Positions 53,900-64,000 of a stretch of DNA of 64,000 bases are shown here, in pieces. Under the pieces are notes generated by a model. The model was not told the DNA's origin. It searched no databases and saw only the letters and a program-made list of their open reading frames with translations. This DNA comes from Chrysomallon squamiferum (Eukaryota > Mollusca > Gastropoda > Neomphalida > Peltospiridae), in the NCBI GenBank assembly GCA_012295275.1, contig CM022670.1, forward strand, positions 33,031,938 to 33,095,937, written 5' to 3'. Position 1 is the stretch's first letter, and every line of letters starts with the position of its first letter. A program made the translations under genes and the position numbers.

Positions 53900-53965
53900 C
53901 AACAACAACAGCAGCAGCAGCAGCAGCAGCCTAGAGCTGAGAGAATTGCAATGGATGGTGATTAG
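42871..53965 (+). CDS. syd-1: SYD-1/SYDE synaptic Rho GTPase-activating protein (gene span, 5 coding exons)
   Basis: Joining 42871-44461, 48997-50109, 52096-52256, 52992-53202 and 53799-53965 gives 3243 nt (1080 codons plus TAG) with matching phases at every junction and GT/AG borders. Domains: PDZ about 102-187 with the carboxylate-binding TLGF; a long Ser-rich, probably disordered region; a predicted coiled coil about 495-530; C2 about 689-805; RhoGAP about 826-1020 with arginine finger Arg865 in GIYRLCGS and the family motif [12 protein letters not shown]; and a C-terminal run of 21 Gln. PDZ-C2-RhoGAP is the layout of invertebrate SYD-1 (Drosophila RhoGAP100F); vertebrate SYDE1/2 lack the PDZ. 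The family acts at presynaptic active zones, recruiting scaffolds such as liprin-alpha and regulating Rho/Rac. C2 lacks the usual full aspartate set, so Ca2+ binding is doubtful (inference). The start is uncertain because an acceptor at 42851/42852 lies just upstream. Confidence 0.9.
44462..48996 (+). other. syd-1 intron (4.5 kb)
   Basis: Donor GTAAGT, acceptor TCATTTTAG. Holds poly(T) at about 44665-44695, a poly(A) at about 45032-45054, (TATG)n at 46943-46986 and an antisense coding-like remnant at 45337-45835. Confidence 0.85.
45337..45835 (-). pseudogene. Antisense coding-like remnant in syd-1 intron, family unknown
   Basis: One minus-strand frame stays open for about 88 codons (45834 to a TGA at 45603-45601), carries a second stop (TAA 45558-45556), then is open again for 72 codons to a TAA at 45339-45337. 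Only two internal stops in 166 codons of AT-rich DNA, with balanced composition (for example [20 protein letters not shown] and [19 protein letters not shown]), points to former or present coding. An acceptor-like CTCCTTTTAATCCAG precedes 45835, and CCTGTCTTAACAG precedes the second open part, so the stops could lie in a tiny intron of about 54 nt. I do not recognise the protein. A transposon-derived or retrocopied gene fragment is the likeliest explanation. Confidence 0.4.
48997..50109 (+). CDS. syd-1: syd-1 exon with C2 domain and first half of RhoGAP
   Basis: Starts after TTTTAG in phase with the previous exon (A|GA giving Arg531) and ends at ATCACAG|GTAAGG in phase 1. It encodes a Ser/Thr-rich linker (about 532-680), the C2 domain starting near [19 protein letters not shown], and the RhoGAP start through [19 protein letters not shown] to VITG. 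The catalytic Arg is the CGG at 49998-50000. Codons here are less AT-biased than the flanking introns. Confidence 0.93.
50110..52095 (+). other. syd-1 intron (2.0 kb)
   Basis: Donor GTAAGG, acceptor GTGTATGTAG. AT-rich, with an AAT tract at about 50563-50586 and a near-perfect palindrome at 51645-51674. No nested gene seen. Confidence 0.85.
51645..51674. repeat. 30-bp palindrome (14-bp arms, 2-base centre)
   Basis: AAATTTATATCATT, centre AA, AATGATATAAATTT. Perfect arm complementarity within the syd-1 intron. Confidence 0.9.
52096..52256 (+). CDS. syd-1: syd-1 exon, central RhoGAP
   Basis: G|GT joins exon 2 to give Gly902, then [14 protein letters not shown], the signature RhoGAP helix with the conserved Lys and Arg, and on to ECLPKANQ. 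It ends at AATCAG|GTAATT in phase 0. Confidence 0.95.
52257..52991 (+). other. syd-1 intron (0.7 kb)
   Basis: Donor GTAATT, acceptor TGTTGTTCCAG. No other feature seen. Confidence 0.88.
52992..53202 (+). CDS. syd-1: syd-1 exon, C-terminal RhoGAP
   Basis: Starts with [20 protein letters not shown] and carries [15 protein letters not shown], the conserved RhoGAP asparagine/FGP segment. It ends at CCAACT|GTAAGT in phase 1. Confidence 0.95.
53203..53798 (+). other. syd-1 intron (0.6 kb)
   Basis: Donor GTAAGT, acceptor TTTTATTTCAG. If the intron were retained, translation would stop within about 11 codons at 53232-53234. Confidence 0.88.
53799..53965 (+). CDS. syd-1: syd-1 last coding exon with polyglutamine tail
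   Basis: T|CA gives Ser1026, then [23 protein letters not shown], 21 Gln (53867-53929) and a short tail [11 protein letters not shown] before TAG (53963-53965). The frame is fixed by the upstream exon. Reading the repeat in another frame gives the Ser/Asn ORF also present here, but that needs an unspliced start. Confidence 0.85.
53867..53929 (+). repeat. Coding CAG/CAA repeat
   Basis: Eight CAG, six CAA and seven CAG codons. All encode Gln in the spliced syd-1 frame. The CAA block interrupts the pure CAG run. Confidence 0.93.
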
Positions 53966-56900
53966 AAACATATTACTGCACCTCTGTCTCCTGTCTCTCA
54001 TTATTTCTTGTCTCTTGGAGTTTCACCTGCTGATGGATAAAGTGGAAAAGCTCAAAACAAAAATGGAATAACATGGTTGTGAATTTTAATCAAAAGAAAT
54101 ACACAACAATGGTTTTCACTGGGATGTAATGCCTGATCATAGTAACCAATGAATTTCTACTTATGGGTCAACTCTCAACGAATGTATATAACTGTATTTT
54201 TATTTAAAACCTAGTTCATTGTAGTTTTATTTAAAACCTCAAGTCAGCTGGGAACAGTCTTTGATGGTCCACAGGGGTGTGAAAATATTAAACCTGAATT
54301 TGTTCATGATCTTTTATGATACATATCTTTATATACAACGTGCAATATTCTATAGAAATATAGATCTGAATATATATTTCAGAACTTGTTTAATTAACAT
54401 TTTGCTTTACTTTTAGAAATATTTGTATAATACAGCTGATGATATAATATTTTAATATATTTACCTGCTAGCATGATATTCTTACAGTGGCTTGTTTTCT
54501 TTTTACAAACTGGTGAAGATGGATTCCCAGGTAGCATCTAATTTCATTACTGATCATCATTATAAAGACAAAAACAACAAATGAAGTTAATTACTTTCAC
54601 AGAAAAGATTTATTACTTGAAACAAAAACAAAATTAATAATTAAAACAGTGGATAATGTAACAATAATAACTGATAGTAATACACTGTGGCTGAACAAGA
54701 ATTTATACTTGCACTGTATTCTTCAAATAAGAGATTAAAGTAATTTGTAAGTTTCATCACTATATCAAACCATTATGAGTGAAATTGTAAAAATGTTCCC
54801 AAATCCATAAAGATATTACAATAATCTACAGCCATAGATCATATAGTTATTGTTGTAATCACAGTTTTTATAAATTCATTTCTTTTCTTTAAATTTATAT
54901 ACATTGTTTTTATTACAGTGTTATCATTATTATTTTATTATTTGTTTTTATTTATTTATTTTTTATTTTGACATTTCATGAAACCAAACTGTATTTCACA
55001 CATTGATCTATGGTATATTCTCATTTTGATATTTCCACACCCCTGAACTGTAAATGAAGACAATTTTAAAGAATAATCAATCCCTCTCTTTCTCTATTTT
55101 TTTCTTCTTTTTTTTTGGCTAACAAACAACTCCCGCATGATTCATAAAAAAAAAAATAATTATAAAAATTCTATTTGAAATATAATACAGTGCTATTGAA
55201 TGTCAGTGTCACATAAAAATACAGAACACAGCTGTGAAGCATGTTAACAAAATATTATTAATTATTTTTGCCATATTCATTTTTACAAAATTCATGTCTA
55301 CATAATTATTCAGACACACTTCAAGGATTAATAGATTTTTCTGTGGGGTTTTTGTTTGTTCATTATATTAGTCTCATTATTTAGATTTTGAGTTCATCTC
55401 GTGCACTGTCTGGCTAAATGAGAGAAAGGGATGTAGTGATAACATAGGTCAGAATATAACCAGATATAAATAATCAGTAACCATGTGGTATTTCAGATTA
55501 TATGTTTTAAAATAATGATTCTCAAAGTAGAGTGTTGATCCCCCTGAGACCCTCCCAAAGCATCTACTATAATAATTTCTCATTTCTAATTTGTAATATG
55601 GTATGCACTGATAAGCAAAAGCATGTAAACCAAGACTATTTGATTTTCTGGTCTTCAGTAATTTTTAAAAAATATGAAATTTCTGAAACTAAAAAAAATA
55701 TTTGAGAATGGCTTTTTAGGGCATCTGGAACATTATAATGTGAATGGTACCAAAATCAAGTTAGAGAAAAGGCATTTAAAACATAATTATTAATAATTTT
55801 ATAATTATTTCATTAAAGTTTACACAATATTAATCTGTTTAATTTTTTTTAATTTTTGTATTTGAAAAATAAGCAAAAAAAATAATATCTTCATATGGAA
55901 CATATTCTGTATCTTGGAAAAATTTTGTTGTTTTTAAAAACTGTTATATGGTATATTATCATTTTGATAAAGTCCATGGTATATAATGTTATCATTTTGA
56001 ATCCTTGACAATGTTCATGGTATGAAATGTTATTATTTCAGATTTTTGATAACATTCATGGCATATTCAGTAATATTATAATCATATATAAGTTAAATAA
56101 TGCTAATTTAATGCTAATTTAGATCTTTATAATGTGAACAAAATATAAAAAACTGAAACTGTAAGGCAGGGCTGTTATTAAAATTTAGTAATCCTAAAAT
56201 GTAGACTAAGTTCTGACTGAATATTCTGTGTTCACAGATAATCATAAAAGTGCCTTAGCCATTCACTTCTATAAGAAAATCTCTACTAAACAGTAATATG
56301 TTACCATGGATATTGCCTAATTCTGATAGCTAAAAAGCTTTTTATCCCCATAATCCTCTGCTCTATTCAAATTTGTTGGCAGAATGTTCCAAATCAGTAG
56401 CTGAATGAATCACTGAAAAGAATTTTGTCCCTTGCATTTCCTCAACCACACTTACAGACTAGACATCTTCTTATTATATAATGCATGACTGGGAATTTCT
56501 ATTTAATTGTGCAAGATAAGCTTTTGTCAAAATTATTTCATTACTGAAATATTTTTTCATTTACTTTTGAAGCAGTAATATCTGAAATGTAGACATTTAA
56601 TATTACAATAAAATTATTAATATAAAAACTAAACACTGATTTATTTGCATATCAAGTCTGTTATTTATGTTTATGTGTGATATATTTATTTAAAAAAAGT
56701 TAATAACGTAAAAAAAAAAAAAAAATTTATTATAATTATATATTATTAGTTCTAACAAATATTATATGGGTATTTTAAATAAATCTATTTTCGTTCATTC
56801 CTCCTATATTGCTTTAAGATTCATAACATGTGTATTATGAAAATCTTTTGTAATTTACAAAAGAAAAACAACAGGCATTACACAAAAAAATAGTTGCAAA

Positions 56901-59596
56901 AAAAAAAAAAAAAAAAAAAATACTTTGAACAATGTAACGACAGTAATTTTGAATATTAAATAAATGAAAAATTGACACTGGCAGGCATTGGATTAAGTAA
57001 GGTGCTGCAAAAATAACACAATATATATATATTTAAAAAACATAAATAAAAAATTGATTACATGCCCACTATTATGTTACTTAAAACAATATATGAAGCT
57101 GAAAACAATATAATTACAATACTTTATACATTACATAACAATAGTAATTTGAAAAGTAAAAACAGCCAGCCTTGGTATGTGTTTGCCTTTGTACATTCAA
57201 CTTCATGTACAGAACATGAATATACAGTGTTTGTTGACCTGTGAGTGAAAATATTCAGTGTTTAAATGGTTATGTGGTAGATAATTTAGGTATTGTTGGT
57301 GGTTATTGGTAAAGCTATAGAAATAACATTTTTGTTTGATCTTTTAATAAAAAGTTAAAAAAAAAAAAAAAAAAAAAAAAACCATTTACATATTAATGTT
57401 CTAAGGTTAATAGAGGAATTAATAATTTTTATGGAGTCCCTATGCCTTGGTTTGTTTTGTTGTTTTTATATATTGTGTACTCAGAATGACAGTGCACTGA
57501 AGTTTCATAGACATTCAGTTTTGTTTGTCATTTTTTATGGCAGATAATATTTTAAACAGTTTTCAACTGAAAAAAACAACAACTAAAGAACCTTGAAAAC
57601 ACCCAGCAATCTGATGACAGGAGGTGGAAAATTCATTATGTAAAGCTGTGTATCAATCATTATGTAAGAAAGAATTTAAACCATGTACATTTGTAAACTG
57701 AAGTTAAAAAGCTAAATCCCTGTGTATATGCTTCTATAGATCTTTGCCTAGTTATAGATAACGTGACTCTTGTTGAAATATTACATGAATTATGAAGATA
57801 GTTTGGTAATCCACTGTCATCTGTAATAAATGACATCCATTAGAAATTTATAAATTTTATATTTTAATATCGAGTAAGAATAAGGCATAGAGCTAAAATG
57901 ATGATGATAATATATTCATATTTTTGTAACACTGTTATGAAATTGAATCTTCAAATTGTGTAAATTCTAAAATTGTAAACATTGTAAATGATGGTTGTGA
58001 TGTGAAACTACTCTGAATTTAATTAACAAATCTACTTTTCTTTTTTTTTTTGTTCTCTGTTGTCACTTCTCAGTTGTCATTGTAGTGAAATATGTTTTAC
58101 AAAAGAGGAAACCTGATTTAATTTTATTAGTAATCAACTTTAAGAAAAGGAAATAAATTCAGAACAAGTTTTTCAACATGTGTATGTATTTTAATTAGTA
58201 AATTTTGAATGTGTTCAGTTGATACCTGCACTATTGTGATAACCTAACAAATCTTTTAACTTATCTATCATGTATATTAGATAAGCAATAAGATATAGAT
58301 TTCCAATCTTTAGTTTATGAATCAGATATAACAATGGTTGTGAAAATTGTACAAAGATATGAAATGATGATGAAAACTCAGGTATTTTATGACTGTCAAT
58401 AAAACTTTAATTGATATCATTATATGCTAAATATAATGTTACAAAAATTGTTCTTAGTTATATTCATAATTACACTTTAAGACATTTGACAAACCCTTCA
58501 AAAATAAAATAAAATAATAATAATGAATGACTGTAAGCATAATGTTAATAACAAGCAAATAAAACAAATAAATATATAACGCAACAGAACTTTAACATTG
58601 TTATATTTAGCAACTGATGATATTATAATTTTAATGTTATATTCATCATAAAATACCTGTGGGTGAAAGAATTATTTTCTTGGAGCCATTCTGAATGTGA
58701 TTTATTTATGAAGAATGATAATTCATGTCACTGAGTGCTGAAAACTACCCAGGCAGGGCAGTCTTTCTTTATACTCAGAATTGTCACCTTGTTGCTTATT
58801 GCTTACTCTGAACAGAATACAGATCTAGTCATTTATTTATTTATTTATTTATTTTTTAATTGTTTTGCTTGTTTAGACAATCATGTTACTATTCATATTG
58901 GTCACTGGTTTGCTCACTGACACATCTTTATTTATATATAGCTTATTTCTGTCTTGTTTTAAATATCACAATTTCATACGTGAAATGTTGTTTTAATTCT
59001 GTTAGTGTGATAATTGAAACCAACAAAAGAATAAGGTAATTATTTCATTGGTTATTTGTAGTTACATTTGTAAATGTAGAAGTGTTGTTAGTGAAAATAT
59101 ATGCAAAGAAATCAGTGTAATTTTTATGTTGTTTTTCTTTCTTTTTTGGTTCAAAATTTTGATCCAAATCTAATATATGTCTAAATTTTTCATGAAACAT
59201 TGATGTAGAAGATTATAAGAGAAGTTATCCAAACCTCATTACTGTGAAGGGCCCCATAATTGTTCAAACTTCAGGACCCCAGAAATATTAGTCCACCACT
59301 GATTAGAAGCAAGGAACTTTTATCTGGCTTAATAATAATCATTAGTTAATCTTTTACAAACATTTTATACTATTACATTTTATTTATATATTTTGCATAT
59401 ATTTTCACTCATGTACATTATTATCTTTAATATCTAAGTTAAAGATGTTCTTTTAGCGTTTTTATTTACTTATTTATATATTTAATTTCTGATGGTATTT
59501 TGTTCTTTCTTTACATAGATAATTGAAAATGATTTGTTTTTGATATACCTGTTGTATTTTCATTATAAAACAACATATGACATTAAAAATATTTAC

Positions 59597-59636
<40 letters not shown>

Positions 59637-61029
59637 ATTTCATGAGTTTGTTTGGTTTTTTAACAGTTTATCTGTTTTAGTTTATCTGCTTAATGTTTGC
59701 ATACAGTAACTAAATCTACTTTTTATGTTTCCCCAGCTGTATTACTAATCTAATGTTAAAAGGTTGTGGTGTAAATACTATTCTTGTTATATTGGCAGCA
59801 TAAATGTGATATCTAATATCTTGAAGTGTATTAAAGCTTTGGTTCACAAATGTACTGTGCTTAATAATGTGGTTAATTGTGATTTTCCTGAAATACTGTT
59901 ACAATTTTAATTTAATGGAATTATTTGATTAGTTATATTATTTTAGCATTTGAAAAAAAAAAAAAAAAAAAAAAAAATTAAAGCCTCCATTTTTTTTAGT
60001 AATTAATTGTTTTTAACTAAAAATGTTTATGTTATTACCAAAACATGAAATTTTCTTTGCATATTTGTATATATATTTATACATGTACATGTATGTATCC
60101 ATTGTATTATAATGTACAATTATAATAATTTTAAATCTTCAGTTTAATAGTTGAATTTATTCATTTTTATTTTTTAGAGCCATAGAAACCATGCTTTAAC
60201 ATCATTACATTCCAAATGTGTAGTTACTCATGAGCATTTAATGCAGTGTAGATATTTAACAGTGTATCAGAGATAGGGCAGTAACATGGTTGTGCTGTTT
60301 GCTTTCAACATATCCCTTGTGTTTATTTCTTTTTTCTTTACCGTTTTGTTATTTTTATATGTTACACCCAAACTGTACAAAGCAGCCACCCGTACCAACA
60401 GGAATAGTAACTTATTAATAACACAGGTATCTGCTTTCTACAGATTTGGTATTGTTATTTATCCATCATTTGTGATGTTTTTTACCACATTCCTTAGAGT
60501 TTTATTATAGTCATTATACACCAGTTGCTTTTTATTTATTACTTGTTAGATATCACCCCATCATGTGGTGCTCAACATGTTTTCAGTATTGTTTATTTTG
60601 TTGTGTTTGCTGTAATAAACATGGTGTAAGGTTTGTGTGCCTATTTTTCATTGTTTTGGTTGAAATGAAAGATCAAGTGCAAATATATTTAAAGGTTAAG
60701 TGTGCATAATTTATTGTCATCATTTGTTTGTGTTAGTTTCAAAGTGCTGTTGGCGACTGCACTCAGAAGTAAAGAGTGATACAACTACTGCAACAACAAT
60801 GCACCAGTTTTGCTTTGTATAGTACTGTCATTAAACTACCAGTCTATTCATCGAATTCAAATCCAACTGTGTTTTGGTTAGTAATATTTAGATTACTACC
60901 AAAAATATTTTTTTTATTTATTACAGTCAACTAAAAGTACTGGGTTATTTATAGACCATGATTGGAACACAATTGTTTGATTTGATAAAACTGAAAGTTT
61001 TATAAACAATTTTTATTGGCTTTTTTCTG

Positions 61030-61062
<33 letters not shown>

Positions 61063-62800
61063 CAAAGAAAGAAAGAAAAGAAAGAAAAAGAAAAGGAAAC
61101 CCTTTGAAATTAATATTAAGGTATAAATCTTCAAAGAACTTTAAATTTCTGAAGCTAAATATATATCTTTTTTTTTTTTTTTCTTTTAAGTTTTATTTAT
61201 TATATATATATATATATATGTTACAAGATTTTGTTTTTCTTGTTTTTCAAATATTATGTTCCATGACATAAAAAAAACAAAAACAAAACAAGCATAGTGT
61301 GAATTTAAAATCTGAACCATGTCAAATCCAATTATCCAAGTCGGGTCTGGGTTTTGGATTTGTCATGTATCAGCATTTTTACATCAGTCTTTTTTATCAA
61401 CTTGCACCAACTAAAGCAAGTAGGAACAACCATAGGAACGAAAATATTTTTAGCATGTCTTTCAAACATGTTATTAGACATAAAACTTTTATTCCTGCCT
61501 TCTAGCTGTAATGAAGACACTGTAATCGTCTTATTTTTTAAATAGTGTTTTATACAGTGTGAAATTCTGTTTCAACCGTTGTACTTTCATTGTATTGTAT
61601 TTTACATGTAGTTCATTTATTTACTGTATTTAAAACATTTAAGTTTATTTGTTTTGTTATGTTACACTGACCAGTTTAAATCTTTATTTTTAATTTAATT
61701 TGGTTGTTGTATTGTTAATTTTAATATAGATTTTATTGCACCCTATACCTTTGGTGCAGGTTTGTGAGAGATTGTATTTATATATTGTAGTTTAGTATTG
61801 ATTTAATTATTTCATACACATAGTGATCGTTATTTGTGTCTGCTTTTTCATTTGCCATTTTGATAGATTTAATTCATGGGATAGAGGCAGTTTTCATTTT
61901 TATTTTTTTACTTTTTTCTCTATTCAACTGAACATCATTACTGCAACATTACCTGACTAGTATTATATTTCTTTAGAAAGATTAAAAATAAATAAGTAAA
62001 TAAAATATAAAAATAAATACAAAATCATGTTTACATTATTTACATTAGATTTTATAAGGTTTTCATGTCAATCTTTGAACACTGATGTATTTATATACAA
62101 GTTTCATACTGAAAAGTATTTTTTTTTTCTTTCTTTTAAAAAAAAATTATAATCATCAATATGAACTGCAGTTTGAAAGTAAGACATTTTCCTTGGATAT
62201 TTATTGCAGTTCAAGTGTGATACAATGCTGGTATTTTTTACAGTTATATAAAATGAATCTAGTCTAGATAATTGATGTATGACACAGCTAGATGGTGTTG
62301 CACTGTAGTTTTTGCAAGGAAGTGTTATTTTCATCCATTCAGTGGCTTGCAAGCATGGTACATTACTGTTTATATCAAAATATCCGTATGTATATCAAGA
62401 GTGAAGAATATCCCTCTCTTGATAAATTTATATGAAGATGAAATTAAAATATTTGATGCGGAATAGCTTGTTTGTTGTTCTTTTAGTATCCAGAACAGAA
62501 TACAATGAACCTGATATTTATTTCAATTTTATTTCTTGATATTTATGTAGGAAAATAGATTTGTAAAATCAAACATGTATTATTAAAAGCTGTAAATTGT
62601 TTTAAAAACATTATTCTGTTACAGTTTAACTGATCTTAAAAAAAAAGGAATAACAAATGTGTTTAACAAGTATCATGATTATATTCATACTGATTAACAA
62701 GAATAATTTAAAATAAAACAACTCAAAAACTCAATGTTAATCTCTTAACATAAACTAACTACCGAACAATATATCGATAAATTGCACTCTACCCTACATT
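53966..62800. other. syd-1 3'UTR and convergent intergenic region
   Basis: No further coding exon was recognised. The syd-1 3'UTR starts here. AATAAA hexamers on the plus strand (for example 56607-56612, and near 57347, 57824, 58399 and 60617) are too many to choose the real poly(A) site. Simple repeats: poly(A) at about 56710-56725, 56899-56920, 57357-57381 and 59953-59977, (AT)n at 59608-59630, poly(T) at 61031-61060 and (TA)n at about 61200-61219. A diverged 41-bp tandem repeat lies at about 55946-56065. Confidence 0.6.
55946..56065 (+). repeat. About 41-bp tandem repeat, three diverged copies
   Basis: Copies of CATGGTATATAATGTTATCA followed by a TTTTGA...CTTGACAATGTT-like segment begin near 55946, 55974 and 56016, with a partial fourth at 56057. 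Confidence 0.65.
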
Positions 62801-62806
62801 TTTATT
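62801..62806 (-). terminator. Candidate poly(A) signal of the D-aspartate oxidase-like gene
   Basis: AATAAA on the minus strand, about 185 nt after the stop codon. It is the nearest clear hexamer; cleavage position not determined. Confidence 0.35.
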
Positions 62807-62989
62807 TACAATCAACTGCTTAATAATATAATTCTGTTCTGTGGCTGCTGTTACATTATATGTAACAATAATTTCCCTAATCTGCACTACATATAATTTA
62901 GATATATTCTCTGGAACTGGATAGTACTGACATCAGACTATTCTTTTATGTTTTATGTTAATATTTAAATACCAGTGACACCAGTGGTT

Positions 62990-63109
62990 TTAAAGTCTGG
63001 AAACAGGACCCTGCTGATGTAAACATTCACTGACTAACTGGGCAGCATGTTGAGCACAGCCCCAGTGCAGTGTGACACCAGATCCTCCATGGCCATAGTT
63101 GTGAACAAT
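62990..63109 (-). CDS. DDO: D-aspartate oxidase-like, last exon with peroxisomal signal
   Basis: After TTTTTCAG the minus strand encodes 39 residues and a TAA at 62992-62990. It begins [19 protein letters not shown], the C-terminal FAD-contacting glycine motif of the D-amino-acid oxidase/D-aspartate oxidase family (glucose-methanol-choline-unrelated DAO fold). The downstream LVSECLHQQ segment resembles D-aspartate oxidase more than D-amino-acid oxidase. The protein ends in SRL, a PTS1 peroxisome signal. The enzyme oxidises D-aspartate, D-glutamate or NMDA to the oxo-acid, ammonia and hydrogen peroxide. Substrate choice cannot be settled because the catalytic residues nearer the N-terminus are outside the window. 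It converges on syd-1. Confidence 0.85.
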   Translation of the reverse strand: MVHNYGHGGSGVTLHWGCAQHAAQLVSECLHQQGPVSRL

Positions 63110-63719
63110 CTGAAAAACAACAGTGCATACTACAACATACATTCAACAACTGTTTGCTTACAAAAACATAAATTTACCACATACATTCAAATGGCAATTT
63201 ACTTACAAAGGACGAAATAGTATATTTAATGGCACACTGCTGAGTGTTATATATTATCTCCCTCTTGGGATAACTCTTTAATAAAAGAAGATTAAAAATA
63301 TAAGAAAAATTAAATTTTAACTGAACACAACAGACTCAATATACTTTTAAATCTATGGTTACAGATGAGATAATAAGGGTACACTCACTTCCATCAAGCA
63401 TCAGACTATTCTTTTTTAACAGCAGTATATATCTTTATAAACATATTCCCTCCCAGAAGAAAGCAGATACAATAGTATCCTTTGATAAACATGTTACTGA
63501 ATCCAATCAAACCTCAGACAAATTATGTTCTAACAGTGACCTTTAGCCTATGCCTGCTATTTATTATTGGCTAAACAGGATATAGCTATAAAAATAAACA
63601 ACTCCTTTTAAAAATGTTTTCTTGGGAATATTATTATGTATTTAAAATAAATAAATATGTTCTGATCTGAATATCAATTTATTTATACATAAATTCACAC
63701 ACACACACAGACACACAGC

Positions 63720-63752
<33 letters not shown>

Positions 63753-63845
63753 ACAGCCACACAGACACACACACACACACACACAGACACACAGACACAC
63801 CCACACACACACACACACACACACAGACACACAGACAGTAATAAC
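63110..63845 (-). other. Intron of the D-aspartate oxidase-like gene
   Basis: The acceptor at the 63110 side is strong. The donor at 63845 (GTTATT) is weak. It contains a long imperfect CA repeat at 63695-63838 that begins only about 7 bp inside the proposed donor. A small extra exon within it cannot be excluded. Confidence 0.5.
63695..63838. repeat. (CA)n with periodic CAGACA and CAGCCA variants
   Basis: About 140 bp of CA units with GACACACAG and GCCACACA interruptions that recur as a higher-order unit. Confidence 0.93.
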
Positions 63846-63959
63846 AGATATGTTTTGATACCCAGACAGTTTTATTTCTTGTATGTCTTTTTCTGCTTCC
63901 AGCCGGACAGCTGGTCTAACAGGTCTTAAACCAGCCCAGACGCATTCGACTTTTGCATG
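63846..63959 (-). CDS. DDO: D-aspartate oxidase-like, penultimate exon
   Basis: After TTTTTCCTCAG the minus strand reads [20 protein letters not shown] and then [13 protein letters not shown]. The WxGLRPVRPxVRLE block is the near-invariant segment that contacts substrate and flavin in the DAO/DDO family; its second Arg corresponds to the carboxylate-binding arginine. The 3' border is uncertain. The donor TCT|GTTATT keeps phase 0 with the next exon and gives [11 protein letters not shown], whereas the better-looking GG|GTATCA at 63862 would break the frame. The gene continues beyond the right edge. Confidence 0.75.
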
Positions 63960-64000
63960 CTGAGGAAAAAATTAAAAAATAAAAATATTATAACAACAAA
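63960..64000 (-). other. Intron start of the D-aspartate oxidase-like gene, cut by window edge
   Basis: Pyrimidine-rich on the minus strand just before the acceptor. The upstream exons lie outside the window. Confidence 0.6.

Noticed and set aside
53712-54071. Plus-strand frame with Ser/Asn repeat
   Set aside because: It reads the CAG/CAA tract in a different frame from spliced syd-1 and begins in intron sequence; the phase-consistent frame gives polyglutamine.

Overview
This window is AT-rich, intron-rich animal nuclear DNA. It is densely seeded with microsatellites, minisatellites and A/T homopolymers and holds few genes. Three features suggest a lophotrochozoan, most likely a mollusc such as a cephalopod. 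The telomere-like repeat is TTAGGG, not the arthropod TTAGG or nematode TTAGGC. The synaptic RhoGAP gene carries an N-terminal PDZ domain, the invertebrate SYD-1 layout. Simple-sequence density is very high. Placement as a mollusc is inference; the window has no species-level marker.

Layout: (1) 1-10.1 kb is intergenic, with simple repeats, a tRNA-like SINE remnant on the minus strand (about 4.15-4.23 kb) and a degenerate 55-bp minisatellite (7.73-8.43 kb). (2) 10.1-14.8 kb is one large array of degenerate TTAGGG repeats that hides a higher-order satellite. Four related monomer types of about 110-160 bp recur in the order B-A-(D)-C, and the array ends at a (GA)n tract. (3) 14.8-42.8 kb is a repeat-rich gene desert with further minisatellites, a 5'-truncated LINE 3' end (34.85-35.31 kb, minus strand) and a few CpG-richer islands, including a CRE/GC-box cluster at 38.1 kb. 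(4) 42.85-53.97 kb is a nearly complete syd-1/SYDE gene on the plus strand. Five coding exons have consistent splice phases and encode about 1080 residues: PDZ, disordered region, coiled coil, C2, RhoGAP and a polyglutamine tail. An antisense coding-like remnant lies in its first visible intron. (5) 53.97-62.99 kb is AT-rich 3'UTR or intergenic sequence. (6) 62.99-63.96 kb holds the last two exons of a D-aspartate oxidase-like flavoenzyme on the minus strand, ending in the peroxisomal signal SRL. The gene continues past the right edge.

The two real genes are convergent, with tails facing each other across about 9 kb. They have no evident shared pathway. SYD-1 acts in presynaptic assembly through Rho-family GTPase regulation; D-aspartate oxidase degrades acidic D-amino acids in peroxisomes. 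D-aspartate is abundant in cephalopod nervous tissue, so both may be expressed in neurons, but nothing here shows co-regulation. All exon boundaries were read by eye from GT/AG signals, reading-frame phase and family motifs; no alignment was run.
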